From Mesomycoplasma ovipneumoniae (GTDB lineage: Bacteria; Bacillota_I; Bacilli_A; Mycoplasmatales; Metamycoplasmataceae): DNA of 64,000 nucleotides. Shown in pieces: positions 52,358-63,257 of the stretch. The translations under genes were made by a program, and so were the position numbers. Positions within the stretch are counted from its first letter, which is position 1; every line of letters begins with the position of its first letter. Under the pieces are notes generated by a model that did no database searches, was not told the DNA's origin, and saw only the letters and a list, made by a program, of their open reading frames with translations. The stretch is taken from contig NZ_CP146003.1 of NCBI RefSeq assembly GCF_038095975.1, forward strand, positions 310,001 through 374,000. Direction: 5' to 3'.

Positions 52358-54985
52358 TTATTTGAAAATAAAGTCATAAATTTGTTGGTAAGTCTCAACC
52401 GGAATAAATTTGATTGAATTTTTAACCTCATCAGGTAGATCAACAAGATTTTTCTCATTTGACTGTGGGATAAAAATTGTTTTAATTCCGCTTTTATAGG
52501 CCCCAAGTGATTTTTCCTTTAGGCCGCCAATTCCAAGCACTTTTCCCCGCAGTGTAATTTCGCCTGTCATTGCAATGTCATGCGAAACTGGTTTTTGGCT
52601 GAGGGCTGAAATTATTGCGGTTGTAAAAGTTATTCCTGCAGACGGCCCGTCTTTTGGAACAGCACCTTCTGGGACATGAATGTGAATTAGTGTGTTTTCA
52701 AAATCAAAGTCAATTCCAAAATCTTTAGCTTTGGACTGAACATATGACAGAGCGATCCTTGCTGATTCTTGCATTACATCCTTGAGCGAACCAGTTAGTT
52801 TAATATCGCCTCGCCCCGGAATTGTGCTAACTTCAATTTGCAAAGTTGAACCACCCAGAGGCGAGTATCCTAGTCCATTTACAGTTCCAATTTGCGGACT
52901 GGCATCAACAGGATCGGGGTCAAATTTTTCAATTCCTAGAAGTTCACGGGCAAATTTGACATCAATTTTAAAGTTCTCAGCAAGCGTGTTTTCAAGCAGT
53001 CTGACGATAATTTTTCTTGCAATTTTGTCAAAAACCCGTTTTAGCCCACGGACACCTGCCTCGCGAGTGTAGTAGCGAATGAGGTAGTCGATTGTCTCAT
53101 CATCAATTGGGAAATATTTTGGGTCTAAAGAATTTTCTTTTAGAACTGCCGGAATTAGATGTGATTTTGCAATTTGCAGTTTTTCCAAAAATGTGTAAGA
53201 TGAGAGCTCAATTATTTCAACCCGGTCAAGTAAAGGCTCAGGAATGTCATGAATTTCATTAGCTGTGGCGACAAAGAGAATTTGCGAGAGGTCATATTCA
53301 AGTTCTAAATAGTGATCTTGGAAAAAACGGTTTTGTTCTGGATCTAAAACCTCAAGCATCGCAGCGGCCGGATCACCTTTGAAATCTGAACCCATTTTGT
53401 CAATTTCATCAAGTAAAATTAACGGATTTGAAACGCCTGCTTTTTTTAGAGCCTGAATAATTTTTCCAGGAAGAGCACCTACATATGTCCGACGGTGACC
53501 TCTTATTTCAGCCTCGTCCCGGACACCTCCAAGGGAGATTTTCACAAATTCTTTACCAATTGACTCAGCAATTGCCATTGCAATTGAAGTTTTTCCGGTT
53601 CCTGGAGGCCCGACAAGTGTTAAAATTGGAATTGAGTTAGTTCTTCCTTTTTGAACTTTAGAGCTAACAAATAAATTTGAATCACAGTAGTCACCATCAA
53701 TTTTCTCAAGAGTTGGCTCTTGATTTGACTGTGAACGCCGGTGAATTAGGGCAGCAAGATATTCAATTATTCGTTTTTTAATTTCGTCAAGTCCATAATG
53801 TGCTTCTTCAAGTTTTTGGCGAACATTTTGAATATCTAAAATGTCTTTTCTTACACGTCTTCAAGGCAAGGCAACTAGTAAATCAAGGTAATTTTTGGTG
53901 ATATTAGACTCAGGTGAGGTTGCCATCATTGATTTTAAACGGTTAGCTTCACGTTTTATTGTTTTTGCAACTTCTTTAGGGAAAATTAATTTTCCTATTT
54001 CTGAGTGTAAAAGCTCTTCAATTTCATCTTCATAGCGGGAATCTTCGCCTAATTTTTTACGGATTGCCTTAATTTTTTCTTTGAGGATAAATTCTGTTTG
54101 CTGTTTGTCAAGGTTAGATTTGAGAATAACATTAATTTCATCCTCGAGGCGAATTTGTTCATTAAAGGTATGAACATGTTCGTATAGTTTTTTAATTTTT
54201 GAGGCATAAGAATTTAGTGAAAATAAATGGTATTTTTGTTGATAATTAAGGCTAACTGATGAAGATAAAGTGTTTGTTACACCTTTGATGAATTCATTTT
54301 TTTCAACTTCGGTGTTACTATTTTGAAATTTGTCAACAACCAAAAGGAGCTCACCTGGCATCTTAAAGTTTTTTGTTTTTCGCCCAAATTCAAGTAAATC
54401 ATTAATTAAACTTACGTGAATTTCACGATTTTTTATGATTTCACGAGTTGATTTAATAGTTATTTGGTCAGCTTTTGTACTATTTGGGTCAGTTATTAAA
54501 TCAACAACTTGAACTTTTTCAAGAACAGTAAAATCTAAAATTACGGTTTGTCAATCGCTTTTATCAGGTCTAGTTTTTGCGCGGTAACTTTGAACTCTAA
54601 TTAGAGAAGCATATTTAGAAAGTTCATCAATGTCAACAATTTTTGGCGAAAAGTCATTTTCGATTTTGGGATCTACAGTTAGCTTTTCATTTTCTGAAGT
54701 TTTAGACTTAGCAGCATTAGCAGCCCCTGACTTGTTTTGTTCAGTAGCTTTTTTGTCAAGTTGTTCATCAATAATTTCTTCTTCAAATAAATCTACTTCT
54801 TCATTTTCTTTACGGTAAACAATTAACAACTCTTTGTTTGTTAAAGTTGTCCGTGAAGTTGAATGGTAAATTTCCCTGAGAATCTTAATTGATTCAGGGT
54901 CGCTAAAACTAATAGTTTGCTGAGCGGTGTTTGGAAAATAAATATCCTCTGATGCAACTAAAAATCGGTATGAATGAACTGGCAT
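52358..54985 (-). CDS. lon: ATP-dependent protease Lon
   Basis: 875 residues. Lon N-domain ([19 protein letters not shown]) contains an unusual Glu/Lys/Ala-rich insertion at about 60-125. The AAA+ module has Walker A GPPGTGKT (459-466) and Walker [10 protein letters not shown]. The protease domain has Ser782 in PKDGPSAGI and Lys825 in [10 protein letters not shown], the Ser-Lys dyad. GAGGAG lies before the start and TATAAT at 55039-55044. Main quality-control protease in mycoplasmas, which lack Clp complexity. Confidence 0.96.
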
Positions 54986-55038
54986 AGTAAAAACTCCTCA
55001 AATGTCCTTTGATTGTTTATTTCAATTTTTTCTAGATA

Positions 55039-55044
55039 ATTATA
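55039..55044 (-). promoter_or_regulatory. lon promoter
   Basis: GTGATATAAT on the minus strand about 55 bases before the ATG. I looked for a CIRCE operator here and saw none. Confidence 0.5.
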
Positions 55045-55136
55045 TCACAAAAACTAAAAAAATTTTAACAACTCAAAAAAATTAGCAAAATTACAAATAA
55101 ATTTTTTATTTTAAAGAAGTTGGGGTTATAAATTGC

Positions 55137-55835
55137 TTAGTTTAGCCTCTTATTTTTGTGAAAATGTTCAATAATCATGTAAATAGGAGAAGCTAAAACT
55201 GATTGAAAAGCAAAATTTGCAAGATTAAAAGGAATAAAAACACTAAAAATAAAAGACCAATACGAAAAATTTTCGGTTTTTAAAAGCTCTTTTTGAATAT
55301 TATCCCACCCCTTATAAACTAAGTCAAGAGATACTGAACTTATTGCTTTAAAAAGTTTTAAATAAACTGGAAGAATCAAAACTCCGTTTAAAAAAGTCAT
55401 CATCAAACTGGTTGTAAGTGTTGAGACAATTAGTGATAAAATAATGAACCTTTTTATTTTAGCGAAATTTTTAAAAATTTTGATAAAAAGATAACGAAAA
55501 CCAAAAAATGAAAAAATGTATATAACTGAAGCTAAAAATAGTACAAAATGGCCAAAATAGATAATGTCAATTCCGCCAAAATGGTTAAAAATAAGTCAAG
55601 GACCGATTGCAAATCTAACCAAAAGGCATAAAAAACCCAACCAAAAACTACCCAGCAAGAATATTGGCACTAAAAAAAGGGTGGATAAGTCAAATTTTAG
55701 TCCAAGAGTTTGAAAAAACGGTCATGAAAAATAATTGTGTGAAAAAATAAAAAAAAGTAGCGAAAGACTAAATAAAATTCCAGTAATTGCTATTTTGAAA
55801 TTATAGTTAGAATTTCACGAAATTGAAGTTTTCAA
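55137..55835 (-). CDS. ECF transporter S component-like membrane protein
   Basis: 232 residues with about six helices. LKFDLSTLFLVPIFLLGSFW then LGFLCLLVRF (residues 45-75) matches the helix 2-3 region of ECF substrate-binding subunits. A TTG start at 55835, 3 bases after upp and inside a GGGGATTAG context, gives the best fit; no ATG lies nearby in frame. Its position at the end of the deo-upp operon suggests a nucleoside, base or ribose-related substrate, which is inference. Confidence 0.68.
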
Positions 55836-55837
55836 CT

Positions 55838-56452
55838 CTAATCCCCAAAGAAACGATCACCGGCATCACCAATTCCAGGAATAATGTAACCTTTTTCATT
55901 AAGTTTTTCATCTTTCTGGCCAAAAAAGATACTTACTTGCGGGTATTTTTTGGCAATTTTATCAAGACCTTCTTGAACAGTTAAAATTGTAGCAATAATT
56001 ATTTTGGCAAACCCTTTTTCAATAAGGTAATCAATCGTGCTAATTATCGAATTCCCTGTTGCTAAAATAGGGTCTAAAATAATTGCAACTGAATTTGGAC
56101 TAGCTTTAGGCAAATTTAGATAGTAAGTTGTATTTGAAAGATCTAAATTCCGCTTCATTCCCACGGGCGCAACTTTCGCATCAGGAACTAGATTCAAAAA
56201 AGGATCTAACATTGCAAATCCAGCACGTAAAATTGGCACAAAAACAACAGAGTCACTAATTTTTGTTCCTGAAAAAGGCTCTTTAAGAACAGATGTGCCA
56301 TTAAAATCTGTTGAATTAAGTTTGGCTAAAACAGGGAAGGCAAGTAAATAGGAAATTTTCTCAATTGCAGCCCGGAAATCAACTAAAGAAACATTTTGCC
56401 TTATTTTAGCAATTTCGCTAGCAATTATAGGATGACTAACATTTACTTGCAT
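55838..56452 (-). CDS. upp: uracil phosphoribosyltransferase
   Basis: 204 residues. Makes UMP from uracil and PRPP. Motifs: VVFVPILRAGFAMLDPFLNL, MKRNLDLSNTTYYLNLP, and the PRPP loop ILDPILATGNSIISTID. C-terminal PGIGDAGDRFFGD is the uracil-binding signature. Receives uracil released by the pyrimidine phosphorylase encoded two genes upstream. Confidence 0.96.
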   Translation of the reverse strand: MQVNVSHPIIASEIAKIRQNVSLVDFRAAIEKISYLLAFPVLAKLNSTDFNGTSVLKEPFSGTKISDSVVFVPILRAGFAMLDPFLNLVPDAKVAPVGMKRNLDLSNTTYYLNLPKASPNSVAIILDPILATGNSIISTIDYLIEKGFAKIIIATILTVQEGLDKIAKKYPQVSIFFGQKDEKLNEKGYIIPGIGDAGDRFFGD

Positions 56453-56542
56453 AATTTTTTCCTTTAAATTTAAAATTAAAATTAAAATTAACTTTGAAAT
56501 TTGAAATTTTTAAATTATAACATAATTTAAAAAATTCAAAGA

Positions 56543-57208
56543 CTAATATTCAGATTTTTTATCGTCCAAGTTTTCAACAATACTTACAGATTTAGAAGTC
56601 CCAAAACGAGTAGCGCCTAATTTATAATATGTTTTAATATCTTCAATTGACGAAATTCCGCCCGCTGCTTTTATTTGTAGGTTTTTGGATTTATTAGCAC
56701 TCATTATTTCAATGTCTTGAATAGTTGCACCACGGTAAGAAAATCCTGTTGAGGTTTTAATAAAATCTGCATTTGATTTGCTTACAATTTTAGTAGCCTC
56801 GGCAATTTCATTTGCTGATAAAAGTGCGGTTTCGACTATAACTTTCAGAATTTTTGTCCCAATTTCTTTTTTTATTAGGTTAATTTCATTGATAACAAAG
56901 TCAAATTCTTTTTCCTTAAATTTACCAATGTTCATTACCATATCAATTTCATCAGCCCCGTGCATTATTGCAAGACTGGCTTCTTTTTGCTTTACAGCGC
57001 TAACTTGATTTCCAAGTGGGAAGCCAATTACAGTGACAATTTTAATATCTGTGTCTTTTAGTTCTTGTTTTGCTAATTTAACTCAAGTAGGTGCGATGCA
57101 AATAGCGCCAAAATTGTATTTTTTTGCCTCAGCAATTAGATTTTTGATATCTTGAGAAGTTGTCTGGGCTTTTAAAATTGTGTGATCGATTAATTTATTG
57201 AAATTCAT
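56543..57208 (-). CDS. deoC: deoxyribose-phosphate aldolase
   Basis: 221 residues. Splits 2-deoxyribose 5-phosphate into acetaldehyde and glyceraldehyde 3-phosphate, feeding glycolysis. The Schiff-base lysine is Lys151 in [11 protein letters not shown]. The second lysine is in [11 protein letters not shown]-terminus [14 protein letters not shown] is typical. AAAGGAGAT before ATG. It follows deoA across a hairpin. Confidence 0.95.
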
Positions 57209-57228
57209 AAATCTCCTTTTAAAATAAA

Positions 57229-57269
57229 AAATATGTTTTTAAATTAGGCTAATTTAAAAACATATTTTC
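57229..57269 (-). terminator. hairpin between deoA and deoC
   Basis: AAAATATGTTTTTAAATTAG / CTAATTTAAAAACATATTTT is nearly perfect and includes the deoA stop codon. It may partly end transcription and lower deoC-upp expression relative to deoD-deoA. Confidence 0.6.
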
Positions 57270-58532
57270 AACTTCTGGTTCAGGTTTGATTGAAAAAGTT
57301 TTTGCAATTAAATCCTGAATTTTGCTCAAGTCAATCGGATTAGAAGAATAAAGGCTAAAAATTAACTGATCGTCTTGAACATATGTTCCAGATTCAACTT
57401 CTAGACAAATTCCGGCTTCATAGTCGATTTTTTGGTTTAATTTAGTACGACCTCCGCCTAAAAATGCAACAATTTTTCCAAAATTTATTGCATTTTCCCA
57501 TTTTATATATCCGCTTTGTGGGGCAAAAATTTGTTCCTTATATGCTGGAATTCAAAAGTTTGAAGACTGAATTGTTGCCGGATTTCCGCCTTGGGCTACT
57601 ACCATTTTTAAGAAAATTTCATTTGGAAGTTCAGACTCAATAATTTTAGTAACTTTTTCACGGGCTTTTTCAATTTTTAGCTTTTCAATTTCAGAAAGTG
57701 TTTGGGCCACTAATTCTTTTGCAAAATCAGCGAGTTGGGACTGTTGACCTTGAAGAATCGCTAGTGATTCAATAATTTCATTTTTATTCCCGATCATTCG
57801 TCCAAGCGGGGCATCCATATTGGTAATTTTAACAATAGTTTTTTTCCCAAATCTTTTTCCGAGCATTTTGATTTTACTTGCTAATTTTTTTGCCTGTCCA
57901 AGATCAGTCATAAAAGCGCCACTACCACATTTTACGTCAATTAAAATAACATCTGTGTCAGTAGCAATTTTTTTTGACATTATTGAACTTGCAATTAACG
58001 GAATTGACGAAACTGTTCCACTAACATCACGAAGCGCATAAATTTTTTTATCAGCAGGAACAATTGCATTTGACTGTGCGGTAATTGCAATTCCGATTTT
58101 TTGAACTTGATCTAAAAAACTAGCTTCTGTTAGTTGAGTTTGAAATCCTGGAATTGACTCAAGTTTGTCGATTGTACCACCAGTAAATCCAAGACCTCTT
58201 CCAGACATTTTGGCCACTTTGTAGCCAAGAGCAGCAAAAATTGGTCCTATTATTAGTGATATTTTATCACCAACACCGCCTGTTGAGTGCTTGTCAATTT
58301 TAACTCCGTTAATTTTTCTGAGATTTATTGTCTTACCGGATGCAATAATTTCGCGAGTAAAGAAATAAAGCTCATCATCATCAAGGCCGTTAATTAAAAT
58401 TGCCATCAAAAATGAAGAAAACTGGTAGTCGGCAATTAGGCCAGACAGAAATCCATTAATCATGAAATGAATTTCTTCTTCGCTTAAATGTTCTTTTTTG
58501 ACTTTTTTTTCAATAATTTCAAATAAATTCAT
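57249..58532 (-). CDS. deoA: pyrimidine-nucleoside (thymidine) phosphorylase
   Basis: 427 residues. Phosphorolyses thymidine, deoxyuridine or uridine to base and sugar 1-phosphate. Phosphate site VKIDKHSTGGVGDKISLI (residues 79-96) and the GRGLGFTGGTIDKLESIPGF segment (cited as GRGLGFTGGTIDKLES) are diagnostic. The C-terminal domain follows a TGA Trp at residue 327. Starts 3 bases after deoD. Confidence 0.95.
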
Positions 58533-58535
58533 ATT

Positions 58536-59234
58536 TTAAAGTGCTCCAAGGGCAATTTCAATCATTTCTTCAAATTTTTCTTGTCTTGCTAAAGGATCAA
58601 GTGAAGTTTTGGTAATTAAACTATCAGAAATTGTAAGAATTGAAGCTGCCTTTTTTTGCAAGTGATTAGCTATTGTAAAAAGAGCAAAAGATTCCATTTC
58701 TACTGCTTGTGCTCTTGAAAGTTCGATTGTTTTTGATAAATCGCGGGTAGAGTAAAAAACATCAGTTGAGTGAATATTTGTATAAACCGGACTCAAACCT
58801 AATTTTTCAGCACTATGGAATAAATTTGCTACAAGTTCCAAATCAGGGTAACTTAAATGAGATTGACCCTGACCTAAAAGTGCCGGAAATGAACAAGAAT
58901 CTGATCAAGCTGATTTTGCAATAACAAGGTCAAAAATTTCAAGATCCTTATCATAAGAACCAGCTGATCCAATCCGAATTATTTTCTCAACATCATAAAA
59001 TTTAAACAGTTCATAGGCATAAATACCAATAGAACCAGAACCCATCCCTGAGGCAGCGATAGTTACTTCTTTGTCTTTATATTTGCCGGTAAAAATTAAG
59101 TTATTACGGACTTTTGAAACAAGTTTGGCGTCGGTTAAAAAATTTTTAGCAATAAATTCTGCTCGAAGCGGATCTCCGGGCATTAATACAACTGGCGCAA
59201 TTTCATGTTTCTTAGCTTCAATATGTGGTGTCAT
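58536..59234 (-). CDS. deoD: purine-nucleoside phosphorylase, DeoD type
   Basis: 232 residues. LMPGDPLRAEFIAKNFL (residues 17-33) and GMGSGSIGIYAYELF are the hexameric-PNP signature. ELSRAQAVEMESFALFTIA gives the ribose and purine contacts. DSLITKTSL carries the catalytic Asp. Start 59234 has AGAGGAGA upstream, preferred to an upstream in-frame ATG. First gene of deoD-deoA-deoC-upp-ECF S. Confidence 0.95.
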
Positions 59235-59309
59235 GATTCTCCTCTTAGGCATATTATAATATAAAAAAGTATTTTGGACACTAAATTTTTGCAAATGTTA
59301 AAAAGATTT

Positions 59310-59798
59310 CTAAACGGCATAACATTTTGCGCAAATTCGAAACTTAATCCAAAAAAGACTAAAGCAAGAACCAAAAACTAATGAAAAACTATAATAAATA
59401 ATCCCGTACAACAATAAATTAACCAAATTGAAAATAATTAAAAATGAAAAAGCTAAAGAAACTGCAATTAAAAAGGGTTTTCCTTTATTTCGTGAAAAAT
59501 TGCACAAATCTTTCTGGAATCTTTTGTCATTAAATAAACTATTTTTTCAATAAATTGGATTAATTTTTGGCAAAAACAGCAAAAAAAGCAACAAAAAAAA
59601 CAAAAAACTAGCAAGACCACTAAGGCCTACAAAAATCGCAAAGGTGAAGTTTTGAAAGAACCAAAAGTAGAAAAAATTTTCTACTACAGAAAGGACAAAA
59701 CCTAAAAGTGACAAAAAGTAGCTAATTTTCGCCAATAAAAGCAAAACATTAGTATTTTTTAGCATCCTTTGACTTATCCTCTCTGCCAATTTTAGCAT
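59310..59798 (-). CDS. small membrane protein, unknown
   Basis: 162 residues, four hydrophobic segments (about 17-40, 50-75, 108-130, 132-150), with a basic loop between the pairs. It starts at 59798 or at an internal ATG (59765) preceded by GAGAGG. The second is a real alternative. It lies between secA and deoD on the same strand. No family recognised. Confidence 0.6.
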
Positions 59799-59891
59799 CT
59801 TTTAGTGAAAAACAAAGAAAAAAGTAAAAACAAGCAAGTTTTCTTATTTCCTTTGCATTCTAAAGTTTTTCTTTAATTTTAGGGGGGTACT

Positions 59892-62861
59892 TTAGTCGCT
59901 TGAATTTTGCGAATTAGAAGTCTGATCTGGCTCGGGTTTTTCTGTATTTTCCAGATTTTCTGACTCTTGTTGGGCGCTCTGCTCAGCTTTGGCCATTTCT
60001 TTTTGCCTGTCAAGTTCTAACATTTTCATGATCGCATCAGGATCGTCTTTTACATCAAAAAAGAAGTTTGAAGGTAAAAAGTCGTCTTGATTATTTTGTT
60101 TGGTTTGGTTTTGCTGATCTGCCTCAAAAAAGCTCTCAGCATTTTGGCCTTGCTCAGTTGCTTGCATTTCAGAGTCAATTTTGAGTTCTTTTTGGCCCAG
60201 AAGTTCAAGTTGTTCTTGATTCATTCTTAGCAAAATATTACGTTTTTCGTCAAGGGGCATATCTTCTTTGAGATTAACAAGTTTATTGTTGGCAATTTGT
60301 CAGAGTTCAAATCCGCCGCTAGCATCGAGTCTTTGAATGTTGTTATTTTTGAGTTGTTCGTAAATAAATTCAGGCTGGCTTTCTTTTTCAATTTGTTTTG
60401 CATAAGCAATTCGGTCTTCGTTAGTTGCAATTAGTTGAGCAACGATGTGATCAGGGGTGTCAGACGGATAAGAAATTGCACTACCATCAGAAAGAATTGC
60501 CTGGACATATTCAATTTTTTCGGCATTAGAGTTATTAAAAAGGCCAACAATTGCCTGAAAAGCGGACTCGGAAATTAAAATGTTAAATTTGGAAGTAGCC
60601 TGTTCTGTAAAAATTTGGTAAGGATTTTTTTGGGAATACTGGACTAAATTTGCCGAAGAGCGAAGTTTGTCAATTGTGTCAATATGATTTTGTCATTGAT
60701 TGTCAAGGACAGATAAAATTATGTGCCGCTCGGAGTCAAAATAGTTTTGGCCAATATTTTCTTTTAAGGTCGGCTGGAGAGTTTCGAAATAAATTTTATT
60801 TAGTTCCTGGACTAAAAAGTTGCTGAGTTCTTCAAAAGGGTATTTTTCCAGTCCGCTCTGGCCAAAGTCATAGCGAGTTATTCTTGAAAGGTTGTCATTT
60901 AAAAAATCAACTAAATTTTTATAGTGAATTTCTTGGTTTGGCAGCAAAATAAAGTCATAACCTAAAATAACTTCAACAGTTCTAATGATCATTTTTTTAA
61001 TATAGTGATCAAAATTGTCAATTTGAAGCAAAATGTCACGTTGAGTATAAATTAAATCACGTTGCTGGCGAATAACATCATCATAACTCAACACGGTTTT
61101 TCGCATATCAAAGTTAAAGCCTTCAATTTTTTTCTGGGCTGCTAGTAAAACTGAGTGAATATATTTTCCTTTGATGGCTCCAGCAGTTAGTCCGTAGGTG
61201 TCAAAAATTTGTTCAAAATTGGAAAAACGGCGCAACAACTGGTCTTGAAGGGAAATAAAAAATCTTGAGACACCAATATCACCTTGGCGACCTGCCCGAC
61301 CACGAAGTTGGTTGTCAATTCTTCTTGATTCAGCCTTATCTGTCCCTAAAATATAAAGTCCGCCAAGGTCAATAACTCCAGGTTCAAGAATAATATCTGT
61401 TCCCCGGCCAGCCATATTTGTTGCGATTGTTATTGCATTTTTACGGCCTGCTTTTGCGATAATTTCAGCCTCAAGTTGGTTTTGTTTTGCATTTAAAACT
61501 GTATGAAACAGCCCTTTTTGGTTGAGCATTTCTGAGAGAGTCTCAGAGTCAACAACTTGGGAGGTACCAATTAAAATTGGCTGACCAGTTTTATGAACTC
61601 GTTGGACTTCGGCAATAATTGCCTTATTTTTTTGCTCAATTGTGGCAAAAATTTCATCTTTTTCATCGCGGCGGGCCAGTGGTTTGTTTGTGGGAATGAC
61701 ATTGACACGCATATTGTAAACATCGATAAATTCTTGCTCTTCGGTCTTAGCAGTCCCGGTCATTCCTGAGAGTTTTTTAAAAAGACGAAAAAAGTTTTGG
61801 TAAGTAATTGTTGCCAATGTTTTTGTTTCAGGTTCAATTTCGATTCCTTCTTTTGCCTGAAGGGCTTGCTGGAGACCTTCAGAATAAGATCTTCCGGCCA
61901 TAATTCGCCCGGTAAATTGGTCAACAAGCTCGATTTTACCGTCTTGGACAATATACTCAACGTCTTTTTTCATTACTTTATTTGCACGCAAGGCATTTTG
62001 AATTCGGTGAACAAGTTCAGAGTTTTCAATTTCATAAAGGTTGCGCAAACCAAAAAAGGCATTAGCTTTGTCAATACCTTTGTCATTTAATTTAATACCT
62101 TTTGTTTCTTGGTCAATATAAAAATCTTCATTTACAAGTGTATTTACAAATTGGTTGGCAGATAAATATTGAGCTGGAAGGTTGGATTTTCCACCGCTAA
62201 TAATCAAAGGGGTTTTAGCCTCGTCAATTAAAATTGAATCAATTTCATCAATAAGGCAAAAATTTAGTCCTCTTTGAACTTTTTCAGCAGCACTATAGAC
62301 CATGTTATCACGCAAATAGTCAAATCCTAATTCTGAATGAATTGAGTAGGTAATGTCAGCAGCGTACATCATTCTTTTAGTTTCAGGATCCATTTGGGCT
62401 TTATTAATTCCAACAGAAAGACCTAAAAAATTATAGACCTTACCATTATCTTCAGCGTCCCGCTCAGATAGATATTCATTGACAGTTGAGACAATAACTC
62501 CTTGACCTGAGAGTGCATTAAGATAAACTGGCGCAATTGAGGCAATTGTCTTACCTTCTCCAGTTTTCATCTCAGCAACCGAACCCATGTCAAGAATTAG
62601 CCCACCAAGAATTTGGACATCATATGGTGTTTTTCCAAGGATTCTTTTTGTTGCCTCACGGGCTACGGCAAAAGCATCAACCCGAATATCTTTGAGTTTT
62701 TCACCATTTGCAAGCCGCTTTTTGAGAACATTTGTCTGATTAGCAAGATCCTGATCGGTCATTGAGCCATAATAACCGCGCTTTTGGTTTATCTGCTTTA
62801 AAAGACGGTATGCAAGCCGTAGTTCTGAAGAAGTCTTAAAAAAATTGATAACCTTTTTCAT
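59892..62861 (-). CDS. secA: preprotein translocase subunit SecA
   Basis: 989 residues. Motor ATPase that pushes proteins through SecYEG. Walker A MKTGEGKTIASIAP is near residue 98 and DEAD-like LIDEIDSILIDEAKTPLIIS near 205. Motif TNMAGRGTDI and QLRGRAGRQGD lie in the second motor domain. The apparent end at 60693 is a TGA Trp (DNQWQNHI) in the helical scaffold. The last 90 residues are an acidic, Gln/Asn/Glu-rich tail with no zinc-binding cysteines. Extended -10 at 62914-62919. Confidence 0.95.
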
Positions 62862-63257
62862 TAGATTAGTTTCCTTCCTTAATTTATTAACTCATTCTTT
62901 TTAACCGCTAAAAATTATACCACATTTTTTAATATAATATATAATTTATTTTTATTTTATTTATTAGGGCGGTTTTTGGCTTGGTTAGACTTGACACTAG
63001 TCTTACTACAGACGCAGAAAATGCCTTAATTTTAGCATATTTTTGAATAAAAAGGAAAAAATAATTTTCTTTTTGGTATAATTTTACTATTTATGAAAAT
63101 TATAATTTAAAAAAATAGGAGAAATTCATTTATTAGTCAAAAAAATAATTTATAATATATTTGGAAATTCAAACAACCTGCAAAAAAAAAAAAAAAGGAT
63201 AATTAAGTATTTCAAAAATAAAAAAAATTAATTTTTTTTGGTATAATTTTTTACATT
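62862..63257. other. divergent intergenic region between secA and adhesin
   Basis: Holds the secA promoter (TGTGGTATAAT, minus, box 62914-62919). Two similar plus-strand promoters occur, TTTTTGGTATAAT near 63077 and 63242, each followed closely by an ATG; the first leads only to ATGAAAATTATAATTTAA. A run of 14 A lies at 63182-63195. No other gene seen. Confidence 0.6.
63242..63247 (+). promoter_or_regulatory. adhesin promoter, nearly leaderless
   Basis: TTGGTATAAT ends 10 bases before the ATG at 63258. A 14-A tract lies about 46 bases upstream of the box. Confidence 0.5.

Noticed and set aside
54985..55045. CIRCE operator upstream of lon
   Set aside because: No GCACTC-N9-GAGTGC inverted repeat is present.
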